Below are positions 33,801-44,144 of a stretch of DNA of 64,000 nucleotides, piece by piece. Location of the stretch: positions 310,001 through 374,000 of the forward strand of contig NZ_ATUZ01000013.1 in the NCBI RefSeq assembly GCF_000420465.1. Reading direction: 5' to 3'. This DNA is from Desulfovibrio desulfuricans DSM 642. GTDB lineage: Bacteria; Desulfobacterota; Desulfovibrionia; Desulfovibrionales; Desulfovibrionaceae. The position numbers and the translations under genes were made by a program. Each line of letters begins with the position of its first letter. Position 1 is the first letter of the stretch. The notes beneath the pieces are model-generated. The model saw only the letters and a list, made by a program, of their open reading frames with translations, was not told the origin of the DNA and did no database searches.

Positions 33801-34283
33801 TTACTTGAGCGCCGCCGCGCCAGCCTTGGAAACGGCGGTGTCTTCAGCCACGCTGCCGCCGCTCACGCCGATGGCCCCGACAATGACGCCATTGCGGATC
33901 AGCAGTTCGCCGCCGCCAAAGATGACAAGACCCCTGTTGGTGACTTCAATGCCATAAAGTTCTTTACCCGGCTGGGAGGCAGCGCCAAGCTGGGCAGTGG
34001 ACATATTGAAATAGCGGGCCGTTATGGCCTTTTTTTGCGAAATATCGATGCTGCCAATAAAGGCCCCATCCTCACGGACAAAGGCTTTGAGGTTGCCCCC
34101 GGCATCCACAACGGCAATGTTCATGGGGATGCCCTGTTTTACAGAGAAAGCCAGTGCAGTGTTGAGCACTGTCTGTGCTTCGGCCAGGGTAAGATCACCG
34201 GGAAGCTGTTTTGCGGGTGCCGAGGCGTAAGCGTTGAAGGCAACAAGCAAAAGGACAAGAAAAACAGGCAATATACGGCGCAC
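33801..34283 (-). CDS. exported heme-binding/GlcG (HbpS-like, DUF336) protein
   Basis: A 160-residue protein with a cleavable signal peptide (ILPVFLVLLLVAFNAYASA) and a GlcG/HbpS domain: LTLAEAQTVLNTAL, IPMNIAVVDAGGNLKAFVRED, KKAITARYF, and IRNGVIVGAIGVSGGS, which are the family's conserved strands. Members bind haem or cobalamin-like ligands, or have unknown small ligands. The signal peptide places it in the periplasm. AAGGAG is present before the start. Single gene, convergent with the dehydrogenase set. Confidence 0.88.
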   Translation of the reverse strand: MRRILPVFLVLLLVAFNAYASAPAKQLPGDLTLAEAQTVLNTALAFSVKQGIPMNIAVVDAGGNLKAFVREDGAFIGSIDISQKKAITARYFNMSTAQLGAASQPGKELYGIEVTNRGLVIFGGGELLIRNGVIVGAIGVSGGSVAEDTAVSKAGAAALK

Positions 34284-34521
34284 GGTGCTACTCCTTAGTT
34301 GATGTTAAGGAAACAGAATTTCAACCGTGGTGGGGACGAAACCGTTAATGCGGATTCGACTCCTGATGCTTGAGAGTATCCCTTTGTGTAAAAAAGAACA
34401 ATATCGTTTTTGTGGCTAAACGGGCTGCAGATTGCCTGCCTGTGGTTTGCCTTGATAGGGCCGTTCCGTCCGACACGCCGAAAGTGCGGCGCTGTGTTTC
34501 TGATTGGAGGTGACAGCGCAG

Positions 34522-34998
34522 CTATCTGCCCCAGAGAACAAGCTCGCCGTCTTCCGCATCTATGGTTTTGCCGTAGGGGGTAAAGCCGTTCTTTTCAAGA
34601 ACGCGCTGCGAGGCCAGGTTGTTGATGGCTGTTTTGGCCATATAGCGCATGGCGGAATCATGGGCCTGCGCTCCTGCCAGCATCAATGCAAGTCCGCGTG
34701 AGGCAATCCCCATTCCCTGAAATTCTGTTGCTGTGCCATAACCGATTTCATGAACACTAGAATCGTTAGTGGGCAGAAACGATGCAGTGCCCAGGGTTTG
34801 CCCGGTGATATCATCTATAAAGAGCCGTGGGGAGCACCAAAACCAGTCTGTTCCACGCGTGTGGAGATCAAGAGCCGCTTGAAGAACAACATGAGGAAGT
34901 AGATATTCTGCACAGTTTATCTGGCTTAATAAAATCTTTCCCTGAAGCAGTGAGTGAACATCATGAAGGCAAAGCGACTTCATTATAAATTTTATCAT
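34522..34998 (-). CDS. GNAT family N-acetyltransferase
   Basis: A 158-residue protein with GNAT landmarks: a strand-turn IGYGTATEFQGMGIASRGLAL, which contains the acetyl-CoA pyrophosphate loop (Q-G-M-G-I-A), and the late helix NLASQRVLEKNGFTPYG. It resembles RimJ/RimL-like acetyltransferases. The substrate is not predictable. AAGGA lies five bases before the ATG at 34998; an alternative in-frame ATG lies five codons on. Confidence 0.85.
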   Translation of the reverse strand: MIKFIMKSLCLHDVHSLLQGKILLSQINCAEYLLPHVVLQAALDLHTRGTDWFWCSPRLFIDDITGQTLGTASFLPTNDSSVHEIGYGTATEFQGMGIASRGLALMLAGAQAHDSAMRYMAKTAINNLASQRVLEKNGFTPYGKTIDAEDGELVLWGR

Positions 34999-35060
34999 TG
35001 TAATCCTTGTTCATTGCGCATCAATTAAGAAAAAAATAATTACAAATCATCGGTAAAAAT

Positions 35061-35306
35061 CTAATCCGCAGGTTTTTCAATGCTGCCGTGCGCATCACTT
35101 GTTTCTTCAAAGCTGATTTCAGGTTCGTCTTTTTTATATTTCTTTAGCTCTGCTCTCAAGTCTTCAATTTCCAGGTCAAGATATAGGTTTATTCGTCTTA
35201 GCTCAGAAATTGTTTTCAGGTTCAATCTGTACTTTCGGATGAACTGTACGGCATAAAATCCCAAAATAGCACCAAAAAGTATTGTTGCAGCTCTTATTAA
35301 AAGCAT
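35061..35306 (-). CDS. small membrane-anchored coiled-coil protein
   Basis: An 81-residue protein: one N-terminal membrane helix (LLIRAATILFGAILGFYAVQFI), then a charged helix likely to form a coiled coil (LKTISELRRINLYLDLEIEDLRAEL, written here as its outline) and an acidic tail. The start is uncertain; AGGA stands nine bases before ATG at 35306, and a longer version starts at 35402. No family recognised. Low GC compared with the core of the window. Confidence 0.6.
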   Translation of the reverse strand: MLLIRAATILFGAILGFYAVQFIRKYRLNLKTISELRRINLYLDLEIEDLRAELKKYKKDEPEISFEETSDAHGSIEKPAD

Positions 35307-35685
35307 ATTGTCCATCCTGATTTTTTGTTTTTGATATATAATAATTGTTTCTATATCAATGTATAATTCTAAAGTATTAGTCCGCATTCCACCCCGCGAC
35401 ATTGCGATTTGCTGACAAAGATTGCCAGCTTTCGTTGCAAGGCAGGATTCCAGAGCAGAAGTCGAAGTAAAAAAGCATAAATTTCGCTAAGATAATATTA
35501 TATTTATTTTTTGAGTTGTATCCGTGCGAAAGTACATCCTATGCAGTTTTGAATATATAATTTTTATTAAAATTTTTTTATTTGTACTAGTTCTCAATTA
35601 GTTTCAGCTAGCTATAATAAACCGACTAATCAACTAATATTTATATATCGTTGCATCTATTATCGGCTACTAGTATACACCCGCG
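35307..35685. other. AT-rich intergenic region before the two-partner secretion locus
   Basis: About 380 bases, clearly more AT-rich than average (many A/T runs between 35480 and 35680), containing the start regions of two divergent units. It looks like a junction of acquired DNA. No clear promoter consensus or mobile-element end found. Confidence 0.5.
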
Positions 35686-37416
35686 ATGCAAAAAATAGCT
35701 GTATGCCTCACGGTGATTCTGTTGCTTATGCAGAATGCTTATGCCGCCGCACCAATGCCGTCTTTTTCTCCTGATCGAGCTGCAGAGTTACACGATCAGC
35801 GTCTGCGAGAGATGGAAGATAACCAGCGCCGCAGGATGCTTTTGACCCCGCCCGCAGAGCAGCCAGAGCCAACCAAGCCCCAGCCGCATAAAGAAACAGG
35901 TCATTGCATACCTATCAATACAATCAGTGTGGAAGGGGCCACCCTGCTTTCCTCGCATCAGGTACGGGCGATCACGCAGGCTCACGAGGGGCAATGCCTT
36001 ACGCTGGGCGGCATCAATACGGTGCTGCAAGAACTCACCAACGCCTACGTCCAGAAAGGCTATGTTGGTTCCAGAGCTGTGCTGGAGCCGCAGGATCTTT
36101 CACTTGGGGTGCTGCACATCCGCGTTATCGAGGGCAGGGTGGAATCTATTGAAATGTCGCCCGGTTCCACCATGAACGCCCGCCAGCTCAAAACAATCTT
36201 CCCTTTTGTGAAAGGCTCGGTTCTTCAGCTGAGGGACATTGAGCAGGGGCTGGATCAGCTCAACCGTCTGCCTTCCAACAGGGCCATCATGTCCATAGCG
36301 CCGGGTTCGCAGGTAGGCGAAAGCAAGGTGGTCATTGATAACGTGCAGGAACGCACGTGGCGGCCAAGTGTTGGCTTTGACAATCTGGGGCAGGATACGA
36401 CAGGCCGCGCGGAATACACCCTGGGCTTGGAAAAAGACAACTTCATCGGCTGCAACGACCAGTTTTCGTTCTACTACACAGGTTCCATGCCCCAGGTTTT
36501 CGGCCAGTTCAAAAATGACTGGGAAGGCGCGAGCGAGAGCGTCACCGGGCTGTTTTCAATCCCGTTAGGCTATTGGCTGCTGAGCGGCAGTGCCAGCCGT
36601 TTCAATTACACGACGCAGATATACGGATTGAATCAGGCCTACACCAGCAGCGGCACCACCTCTGCCATGCGCCTCGCACTGGACAGGGTTATCTGGCGGG
36701 ACGGCAACGGCAAGCTCTCTCTGGGTACGTTTATTCAATACAGAGACGTGGAAAACCACTTTGAAGACGTGCGTCTTTTGGCCAGCAGCTATCGGCTTAC
36801 CACCACCGGGCTTGCGGCCAGTTATGTGCGCCGCATGCTTGGCGGCGTACTGACCCTTCAGGCGGAGCAAATCTGGGGCATTCCCAATATGTCATGGAGT
36901 GTTCCCGGCCCGGAAACCTCCACAACTCCCCACACGCGGTTCAGCAAAACCACAGGCACGGTTGGCTGGCAGCGGCCATTTGAGCTCGGCCAGCAGCAAT
37001 GGTCGTGGAATCTTACGGCCTTTGGTCAAACCAGCGAGCAAACCATGTACGGCGCGGAGCGCCTGTATGTGGGCAGCCCCTACACTGTGCGCGGATTTCG
37101 CGAAACACCCGTGGGCGGTGATTGCGGGGGCTATATGCGCAACGAACTGGCCTGGACTGTTCCGGCAAAGATTCTGGAACCGGTGACGGCTTCGCCGCTT
37201 GGGCCAGTGCAAATTTACGCGGCCTACGACTACGGCGGCATAAGCCGCGATGCCAAAGACCCCTACGAATGGGGCGAGCTGACAGGCATGACTATCGGCG
37301 TGCGCACCAGCGGCAAGCTTTCGGTGCAGGCATCGTGGTCAAAACCGCTGACAGTGCCGGATTACGTGCAGGATAAGGGCGATGTTTGGTCAGTAAGCGT
37401 GCGTTACACCTTTTAA
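35686..37416 (+). CDS. two-partner secretion transporter TpsB (ShlB/FhaC/HecB family)
   Basis: A 576-residue outer-membrane beta-barrel of the Omp85/TpsB class that exports the TpsA protein encoded downstream. It has a signal peptide (VILLLMQNAYA), a proline-rich N-terminal helix/linker (about 25-75) and two POTRA domains: NTISVEGATLLSSHQV (about 80-155) and VIEGRVESIEMSPGS (about 155-230). A 16-strand barrel follows. The loop-6 signature appears as YTVRGFRE, and the protein ends in aromatic-Thr-Phe (VRYTF) as outer-membrane barrels do. It lies 111 bases before tpsA. Full length and intact. Confidence 0.93.
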   Translation: MQKIAVCLTVILLLMQNAYAAAPMPSFSPDRAAELHDQRLREMEDNQRRRMLLTPPAEQPEPTKPQPHKETGHCIPINTISVEGATLLSSHQVRAITQAHEGQCLTLGGINTVLQELTNAYVQKGYVGSRAVLEPQDLSLGVLHIRVIEGRVESIEMSPGSTMNARQLKTIFPFVKGSVLQLRDIEQGLDQLNRLPSNRAIMSIAPGSQVGESKVVIDNVQERTWRPSVGFDNLGQDTTGRAEYTLGLEKDNFIGCNDQFSFYYTGSMPQVFGQFKNDWEGASESVTGLFSIPLGYWLLSGSASRFNYTTQIYGLNQAYTSSGTTSAMRLALDRVIWRDGNGKLSLGTFIQYRDVENHFEDVRLLASSYRLTTTGLAASYVRRMLGGVLTLQAEQIWGIPNMSWSVPGPETSTTPHTRFSKTTGTVGWQRPFELGQQQWSWNLTAFGQTSEQTMYGAERLYVGSPYTVRGFRETPVGGDCGGYMRNELAWTVPAKILEPVTASPLGPVQIYAAYDYGGISRDAKDPYEWGELTGMTIGVRTSGKLSVQASWSKPLTVPDYVQDKGDVWSVSVRYTF

Positions 37417-37527
37417 CGCCAGCACTGGCAGATGCCGCATCCGCCTGATGCCTGCGGCGCAAAGCAGAGCAAACGTTTGGAACAGCTCAGGCTCAATTTG
37501 CCTGATATTTACACTTAGGGAATCATC

Positions 37528-40500
37528 ATGGAACACCGTACACCAATACACTCCGTGGCATTGTGCGCCATACTTTCGGCGCAACTGATTCTTTCTCCCA
37601 TTTTTGCCGCATCCGCATTTGCTGCGGGCGGGGTAACCCCCGACCCCAACGCGCCCGGCAGCAAGCGCCCATCCATGGATGTTTCGGCCAACGGTGTTCC
37701 GCTCGTCAACATTACCGCGCCCAACAGCTCGGGCCTTTCGCACAACCAGTATTCAGACTTCAATGTGCACCAGCAGGGGCTGATTCTCAACAACAGCTAT
37801 CGGACTGTTACTACGCAGATTGGCGGCATTATTACGGGCAATCCCAATTTTCACGGTGATTCTTCGCGCGAGGCCAGCACCATTCTCAACGAGGTGACAA
37901 GCGCCAACCGTTCGCGCATTGAGGGCTACATCGAGGTGGGCGGCCGCCCTGCGGATGTTGTTCTGGCAAACCCCAACGGCATCACGGTTAACGGCGGCGG
38001 CTTCATCAATGTGCCGCGCGCTACGCTGAGCACCGGCGTGCCGCAGGTAAACCCCGCCGGGGCGTTGACCGGGCACGAGGTGCAGCGCGGCGATATCAGC
38101 ATTGAAGGCGCTGGCATCAATGCGGACAATACCGATGCCTTTACCCTGCTGGCCCGTACAGCCTCCGTAGAAGCCCAGGTTCGCGGCAAAAACGTCACGG
38201 TAGTGGCTGGCAGAAACAACATTGCCACAGATGGCACGGTTACGCCGCTGGCGGATGATCCTGCCAATCCCAAGCCTCAGGTTGCCATTGATTCCTCTGC
38301 CCTTGGCGGCATGTACGCCAACCGCATAACCCTGGTCGCCACAGAAAAAGGCGTTGGCGTCAACCTTGAGGGCACGGTGCAGAGCGCAGACCAGATGGTT
38401 ATTACCGCCGATGGCAAGCTGCGCCTGCGCGAAGCCTCGTCGGGCGGCGATGCCATGCTTGCAAGCAATACGGAAATCCGTGTGGACGAAAGCGCGGCGG
38501 CGGCAAAAAGCCTCGGAGTCTCCGCGCCAAGGGTTTCCACCCCCGGCGTGCTGGCTGCTGGCGAGAATCTATCCATACAGGCAAACGCTCTGGCACTGGA
38601 GCCAGGGGCGAGGGTCGTTTCAGGCGTGGATTCTTCCGGCGGGCTTACGCAGCATGGCAAAACAACCATTGTTGCCGACACGCTGGAGGCCAATCAGGCG
38701 AAGGTGCTTTCTGGCGGCAGTGTGGGCATTGCGGTTACCAATACAGCCAATGTGCGGTCTTCAACCATATCCGTTCAGGATGCCCTGCTTTTGACTGGCG
38801 GAACCTACCTTTTGTCAGACAGTCTGGTGCAGGGGCAGAACATTGGCCTGGATGTGCGCCAGTTGACCGTTGCCGGAAAATTCACAGTAGAAGCGTACAC
38901 CAATCTGGCAGTGAAAGCCGCGTTGATGGAAGTGCAGGACAGCGTGTTGCGCGCGGCTGCGGACGCCCAATTTCAGGCAGGCAGCGCCACGGTGGACGCC
39001 ACAGGCAGCATTGCCGCAGGGAATGACCTTGTTGTTACTTCTGACGACATGATCTTGCGGGGTGGATTTGTTTCCGCCGGGCAAGATGTTGCAATCTCGT
39101 CAACAACCCTGAGCAGCATTGGCGGCGTGATCTATGCCGCAAGGGATCAGCAACTGGCAACGGCAGGTCTGCTGCTCAACGATGGCGGCGAAATATACGC
39201 CGGGCGCAATATTGCCATCACATACATGGGCAATACGCGTTCCAATGTAGTGCGCAATCTGTCAGGCACAATATCAGCCGGGGATACATTAAGCATAAAT
39301 GCCGCTACAGTTGAAAACAAGAAACGAGAATTTGAAATTGCCTCGCGGGGGAATCACGTCTCCTCATATTCCTGGCATGAATGCAACGCTGCACTGCTTG
39401 GGCACGGCTGCGACAGAAGGCAACTGTGGTATTACGTCAACGAATATAACGACTACATTCTCAAGGATTCCCCTTCAAGCCAGATGCTGGCGGGTGGAGA
39501 CATCATAATTGGCGCTGATTTTCTTAACAACGAATACAGCACCATTGCGGCGGGTAAGAATCTTTCCGCTACTGCGGGCAATGCCGTAAACAAGGACGGC
39601 GTGCTGCAACACACCAAAACTACCCGTGAAACCATGAAGGGCTGGGATTCAGACGATGACTTTACCGGCGAGTATTTTCGCTCGTACAAGGAAGAGTTCA
39701 CCGAAATAGGGCGCTCGCCTGCGGTGTTTTCCGCCAATTCAGGCCTGTACATGAACGTTTCTGGCACATTCAGCAATCTGAGCCAGCGACAAGGCATTTC
39801 CCAGCCCAACAGCAATTCTGCCAGCAAGGGATATCCATTTTCCGGCAGCCCCATGTTCCACGCTGTAGACTCGCCTGGCCACCATTATCTGATAGTAACC
39901 GACCCCCGGTTCACCAATCTGGGCAATTTTTACGGTTCGGATTACTTTCTCAGCCGCGTTGGGCTGGACCAGAAGCGCCAGCAGGTAGTTTTGCTGGGCG
40001 ATGCATTCTATGAAACACGCCTTGTGCAGCAGCAGATTCTTGAAAGCACGGGCAGGCGTTTTCTTGGCGGTTACAGCACCGATGCGGATCAGATGCGCGG
40101 GCTCATGGATGCGGCGGTTGCCCAGCAGAAGGATCTGAACCTGACGGCGGGCGTGGCCCTCACAGCGGCGCAGGCAGCAGCCCTTACGCAAGATATGGTC
40201 TGGCTGGTGGAGGAGGAATACATGGGGCAAAAGGTGCTTGTGCCCCATGTGTATCTGGCATCGGCCACCAGAGAGGACATCACCGCCGGGGGCGGCGTTC
40301 AGGCCAAAAATGTGTACATCAACGCGGGCAAGGGCGTGCTGAACGAAGGGCTTATAAGCGGCGGCAGCGTCAATATTGCCTCTGTCGATATCAGCAATAC
40401 TGGCGGCCTGCTGCGCGGCGGCGACCTGAATCTGACGGCGCTGAACAACATCAGCAACAACAGCGGCTTTATGCAGGGCACCAACATTGCCATGCAGGCC

Positions 40501-42681
40501 GGCAACAACATAACCTCGCAAACCCTTACCACCAGAGATCCCGGCAATGCAGCTAACATCCATGTGCTGGCGCAGGCGGGCATTGAGGCCAAAAACAGCG
40601 TAACCGCCGTGGCTGGCAACGATGTTTCCATCACGGGCAGCACCCTGAATGCTGGCGGCGACATTGCCTTGCGGGCCGGGCGAAATATGACCGTTGGCAC
40701 GGTTACGGAAGAGTTCCATATGGGCGACGGCGTTCACAGCCGCGAAGACCGGGTAACGCACACCGGCTCAGCCGTGGCCGCAGGCGACAACCTGACCATG
40801 ACCGCCGCCAATGACATGACCGTAGCAGGCTCGCAGGTCGTTGCCGGGGGCAATGCCGTGCTGGCGGCTGGCAAGAGCCTCTCTGTCGTCTCGGTGCAGG
40901 ACACCTTCAGTTCATTTGTCAAAACCAAATCCGGCAACGGCGGATTGTTCTCCTCCAGCTCCAAAAAAACGGTCACGCAGGATTACCGCACCAACAAGGC
41001 TTCCACAGTCGGCGCGGGCGGCAATCTTACGCTTGCGGCGGGCGTAACCGGGCTTGGGCATGCCACGGTTGTTGGCTCCAACCTTGTCAGCGCGCAAGAC
41101 CTCTCGGTGCTGGCCTCTGGCAATATCAACGTGGTCTCCGGGCAAAACAGCTCTTATTTTGCTTCCACCAAGTCCACCACGGGCGCATTGGGCCTCAGCT
41201 CTTCTTCCAAGGCCAGCGGCAGCTCTTCTGTTACCCAGGTGGCGTCAAACCTTATGGGGCAAAATATCACTCTTGATGCTGGCAAAAGTGTGGGCATTGC
41301 GGCCTCCAACTTCATCGCCCAGCAAAACCTCAACCTCACCGCGCGCAATGGCGATGTAAGCGTGCTCGACGCCGCCAATCAGTCGGCTTCATGGTCGTAC
41401 AAAAAACAGACTGGCTTCGGCCTGGGCGGGGGCGGCTCTTTCAGCAGCATTTTTGGCACTGAGGGCAAGCGGGAGCAAAACGCGCAGGGTACCAGCGTGG
41501 GCTCAAAGCTGAATGCCGGACAGAACATAACTGTTGCCTCCTCGCGCGATACATCCGTTGTTGGCTCCAGCCTTTCGGCAGGCAACAACGTTACCATCAA
41601 CGCAGGCCGCGACGCCAATATTCTGGGCGGCACCAACACCAGCTCGTCCAGCAAGGAGAAGTTTTCGTCGGGATTTGGCGTTGGCGGCACATTGGGGCTA
41701 GAGGAAAGCAATCTTTTTGTTGGTTATCAGAATCTTGCCAAGGGACGGGAAACGGCCAGCAGCACCAATGCGGCCACCACCCTTGCAGCGGGTAACACCA
41801 TGACCGTAAATGCTGGGCAAAATGTAAACATGTCGGGTTCTGGCCTAAAAGCCGGAACAGACCTTGGCATGACCGCAGGCAAGGACATTCACATTGCGCA
41901 AGCAACAAATACGGAATCTATCAGCGAATACGAACGCAGCCTGCGTGTTGGTTTGAATCTGACCGTCAAGCAGAATGCCACCACCAATGCCAAGAACATT
42001 TACAACAATGCTCGGGGTGCTGCCCAAGCGGATGGCGTTGTTGAAGGCGTGACCAATGCCAAAAAAGCTGTCAATAGTGCCGCAGCACTGCCAGACTCCA
42101 AGGCAGAAGGCAGCCTGACCGTAGGTGTCAGCTCGGCATGGAGCAGCAGCGAAAGCCATAAATCCACCGCTGTGCTTTCTGATCTGAGCGCTGGGCGGGA
42201 TATGGCCCTTGCCGCAGGGCAGGACGTGAGTATGCAGGGCACGCAGGCTCAGGCAGAACGCAATATCACCATTGCCGCCGGACGCGATTTGACCATTCAC
42301 GCGGCAGAGTCTTCTTCCGGTGCCAGCAGCGCCAGTGGCAAAATAAGTGCAAGTGTTGGTATTGGGGCAAAGGCTGGAAAAAATGGCGTTGGATTTGGCT
42401 ATCAGGGTAATATGGCACTGGGCGGCAAGTCTGCCGATAACGATACCCACGAATACAATAATGCCAAGCTGCTGGCGGGCGAAACGCTGAAAACCACATC
42501 AGGGCAGGACACCACCATTGCCGGGGCCAACCTTACGGGCAAGGACGTAAGCATGACTGTGGGACGCAACCTGAACGTGTCGAGCCTTCAGAATTCATCT
42601 TCCTATTCGTCCAACAGCTATGACATCAAAGCCGGGGCAACCGTTGGCGGGGCTTTACAGCCGATGCATCGCTGGGTGTAA
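37528..42681 (+). CDS. filamentous haemagglutinin-type TpsA exoprotein, main part (frameshifted)
   Basis: 1717 residues as read. A signal peptide (ALCAILSAQLILSPIFAASA) precedes the TPS secretion domain (about 45-270), which has NQYSDFNVHQQGLILNN, VLANPNGITVNGGGFINVPR and TLSTGVP. These bind the TpsB POTRA domains. The rest is a long beta-helix of FHA-type repeats (patterns such as AGNNITI, AGRDLTI, LAAGNTMTVNAGQNV). The reading frame ends early at 42681 with an aberrant tail (GALQPMHRWV). The following frame encodes the natural continuation, so a single-base deletion in GGGG at 42649-42652 has truncated it (see next entry). It is a secreted adhesin or contact-dependent effector carrier. Confidence 0.9.
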   Translation: MEHRTPIHSVALCAILSAQLILSPIFAASAFAAGGVTPDPNAPGSKRPSMDVSANGVPLVNITAPNSSGLSHNQYSDFNVHQQGLILNNSYRTVTTQIGGIITGNPNFHGDSSREASTILNEVTSANRSRIEGYIEVGGRPADVVLANPNGITVNGGGFINVPRATLSTGVPQVNPAGALTGHEVQRGDISIEGAGINADNTDAFTLLARTASVEAQVRGKNVTVVAGRNNIATDGTVTPLADDPANPKPQVAIDSSALGGMYANRITLVATEKGVGVNLEGTVQSADQMVITADGKLRLREASSGGDAMLASNTEIRVDESAAAAKSLGVSAPRVSTPGVLAAGENLSIQANALALEPGARVVSGVDSSGGLTQHGKTTIVADTLEANQAKVLSGGSVGIAVTNTANVRSSTISVQDALLLTGGTYLLSDSLVQGQNIGLDVRQLTVAGKFTVEAYTNLAVKAALMEVQDSVLRAAADAQFQAGSATVDATGSIAAGNDLVVTSDDMILRGGFVSAGQDVAISSTTLSSIGGVIYAARDQQLATAGLLLNDGGEIYAGRNIAITYMGNTRSNVVRNLSGTISAGDTLSINAATVENKKREFEIASRGNHVSSYSWHECNAALLGHGCDRRQLWYYVNEYNDYILKDSPSSQMLAGGDIIIGADFLNNEYSTIAAGKNLSATAGNAVNKDGVLQHTKTTRETMKGWDSDDDFTGEYFRSYKEEFTEIGRSPAVFSANSGLYMNVSGTFSNLSQRQGISQPNSNSASKGYPFSGSPMFHAVDSPGHHYLIVTDPRFTNLGNFYGSDYFLSRVGLDQKRQQVVLLGDAFYETRLVQQQILESTGRRFLGGYSTDADQMRGLMDAAVAQQKDLNLTAGVALTAAQAAALTQDMVWLVEEEYMGQKVLVPHVYLASATREDITAGGGVQAKNVYINAGKGVLNEGLISGGSVNIASVDISNTGGLLRGGDLNLTALNNISNNSGFMQGTNIAMQAGNNITSQTLTTRDPGNAANIHVLAQAGIEAKNSVTAVAGNDVSITGSTLNAGGDIALRAGRNMTVGTVTEEFHMGDGVHSREDRVTHTGSAVAAGDNLTMTAANDMTVAGSQVVAGGNAVLAAGKSLSVVSVQDTFSSFVKTKSGNGGLFSSSSKKTVTQDYRTNKASTVGAGGNLTLAAGVTGLGHATVVGSNLVSAQDLSVLASGNINVVSGQNSSYFASTKSTTGALGLSSSSKASGSSSVTQVASNLMGQNITLDAGKSVGIAASNFIAQQNLNLTARNGDVSVLDAANQSASWSYKKQTGFGLGGGGSFSSIFGTEGKREQNAQGTSVGSKLNAGQNITVASSRDTSVVGSSLSAGNNVTINAGRDANILGGTNTSSSSKEKFSSGFGVGGTLGLEESNLFVGYQNLAKGRETASSTNAATTLAAGNTMTVNAGQNVNMSGSGLKAGTDLGMTAGKDIHIAQATNTESISEYERSLRVGLNLTVKQNATTNAKNIYNNARGAAQADGVVEGVTNAKKAVNSAAALPDSKAEGSLTVGVSSAWSSSESHKSTAVLSDLSAGRDMALAAGQDVSMQGTQAQAERNITIAAGRDLTIHAAESSSGASSASGKISASVGIGAKAGKNGVGFGYQGNMALGGKSADNDTHEYNNAKLLAGETLKTTSGQDTTIAGANLTGKDVSMTVGRNLNVSSLQNSSSYSSNSYDIKAGATVGGALQPMHRWV

Positions 42682-43559
42682 AGTCAGCAGACGGCAGCAG
42701 CAGAACGGTTGGCGAGCAAACGTCAATTTTGGGCAGCAATAGTGTGAATATCTACACTGAGAACAACACCCATGTGGCCGGGGCTGTTATCGCCGCTGTT
42801 AATGACAATCTTAAATTGGATACCGGCACGCTTAGCTACGAAAATGTGGTGGGCAAAACCACGCAGACCAGCACTGGCTGGGGGATAAAATGGGATTATG
42901 AGACGAAGGATGAGGCTGCAAACAACACGGATAATGCGGCCAATAAAGGTAACAATGGGGACTCCACTACCACTGTAGGGGGTGAAATTCTCCCCAAAGG
43001 TACCAACAATACAGGTGCTGACAAAAAGGATAACGCCAGCGCAGAGCAAGACAAGGCAAAACCGCAAGGCGACAAGCAGAACGAAAATGAATCAAATAAG
43101 TATGAGCATCTTCCCCAGTGGGCGCAGGATGTTTTTGCGAAAACAGATGGCATGAAAGAAGGTTGGGATACTTGGACGAAGGATGTCATGTTTTCTCCTG
43201 CCGAATTAACCTATGCACGGTCAGAGAGCACCCAAACCGCCTATGCCACCATTGGCAAAGGTGAAATAATCGTGCGCAATAATCCCGGTCAGTCGCTGGA
43301 TGGGCTGAACCGCGACCCCAACAATGCCATGCAAACAAACAATAGCCAGGATTTTAGCATCACGATCAGCCCTCTGTTTGGTAAAATTTCCGATGCCTTG
43401 GGCCTCTATGGGTATCCTGCTACGCTGGATAAAGTCGCCTTTTGGCTTACAGACCCCAAGGGGGCCTGGAGTGCTGCAAAAACTCACATTGAAAAATCAC
43501 TGCCATTTTTAAAGCCAGCCCTGCAGCCCGCCCCGCCACAGGCAGACACGCAGCACTAA
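42651..43559 (+). pseudogene. frameshifted 3' part of tpsA
   Basis: Translating from 42651 in the next frame restores an uninterrupted 302-residue continuation: GFTADASLGVKSADGSSRTV, then SNSVNIYTENNTHVAGAVIAA, the usual end of the repeat region, followed by a low-complexity N/K/D/Q-rich linker and a C-terminal region. In it TAYATIGKGEIIVRNNPGQS and LDGLNRDPNNA match the segment that precedes variable ends in CdiA-like proteins. No toxin domain or VENN motif is recognised. There is no ribosome-binding site for independent translation. One added G in the G run would join it to the upstream part, giving a protein of about 2010 residues. Confidence 0.8.
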
Positions 43560-43571
43560 CAGGAGCCTGAA

Positions 43572-44054
43572 ATGCTACGCAATATACTGATATTTTTCGC
43601 CCTGATAATCATGCTATCGGGATGCTTACCTGACTTGAGCAAGTATTCGACTGCTGAGGCACCCCAAAAGCCCGTAATAGACACTAATACGGGGAAAGTT
43701 GTCGAAATGTGGATCCCAAGAAAAATGAGAATGATTGAATCATGGAAATATATTGCCAGAGCTGAAGAAGAAATGTGTTCTGAGGGTTATTATATTGGAA
43801 AGTATATTAACAAGCAGCACCCTGCTCAAAAGTATACATACAAGAAGTACAATGACGAAGGAGACAGAATTTGGTCCTATTATTATTACGACCAGCCAGC
43901 ATCTTCTGTCACAATGGACACGTTTAACATAAAGCGTATGACTGTTTTTAATTTGTATACGGACAAAAATGGCAAAATTTATGGCTGCACGTGGGCCAGA
44001 TATCCTGGCGGATACAATTTAAAACACGGCACGGACGATGGTTTAACCCCGTAG
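43572..44054 (+). CDS. small lipoprotein, TPS-associated paralogue 1
   Basis: 160 residues, with lipoprotein signal LIIMLSGC (Cys18). The mature part has a pattern shared with the two following genes: a Cys near EEEMCSEGYYIGKYI, a Y-rich strand (IWSYYYYDQP), a FN-containing strand (MDTFNIKRMTV) and a final DKNGKIYGCTW. GGAG lies seven bases before the ATG, 12 bases after the tpsA end, so it is in the tps operon. It is the most diverged of the three copies. Function unknown; immunity to the TpsA effector or help in its surface retention are possibilities only. Confidence 0.78.
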   Translation: MLRNILIFFALIIMLSGCLPDLSKYSTAEAPQKPVIDTNTGKVVEMWIPRKMRMIESWKYIARAEEEMCSEGYYIGKYINKQHPAQKYTYKKYNDEGDRIWSYYYYDQPASSVTMDTFNIKRMTVFNLYTDKNGKIYGCTWARYPGGYNLKHGTDDGLTP

Positions 44055-44144
44055 TATGTGCAATTGCACGTAGAAGGCACCCCATTTTACAGACAATGCT
44101 GCGCTGGGCAGACGAATACACAAAACAAAAAACCCCGAAGACCT

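Noticed and set aside
42651..43559. The 3' tpsA frame as an independent orphan toxin gene
   Set aside because: There is no ribosome-binding site, and the sequence joins the upstream repeat region seamlessly after one inserted base.
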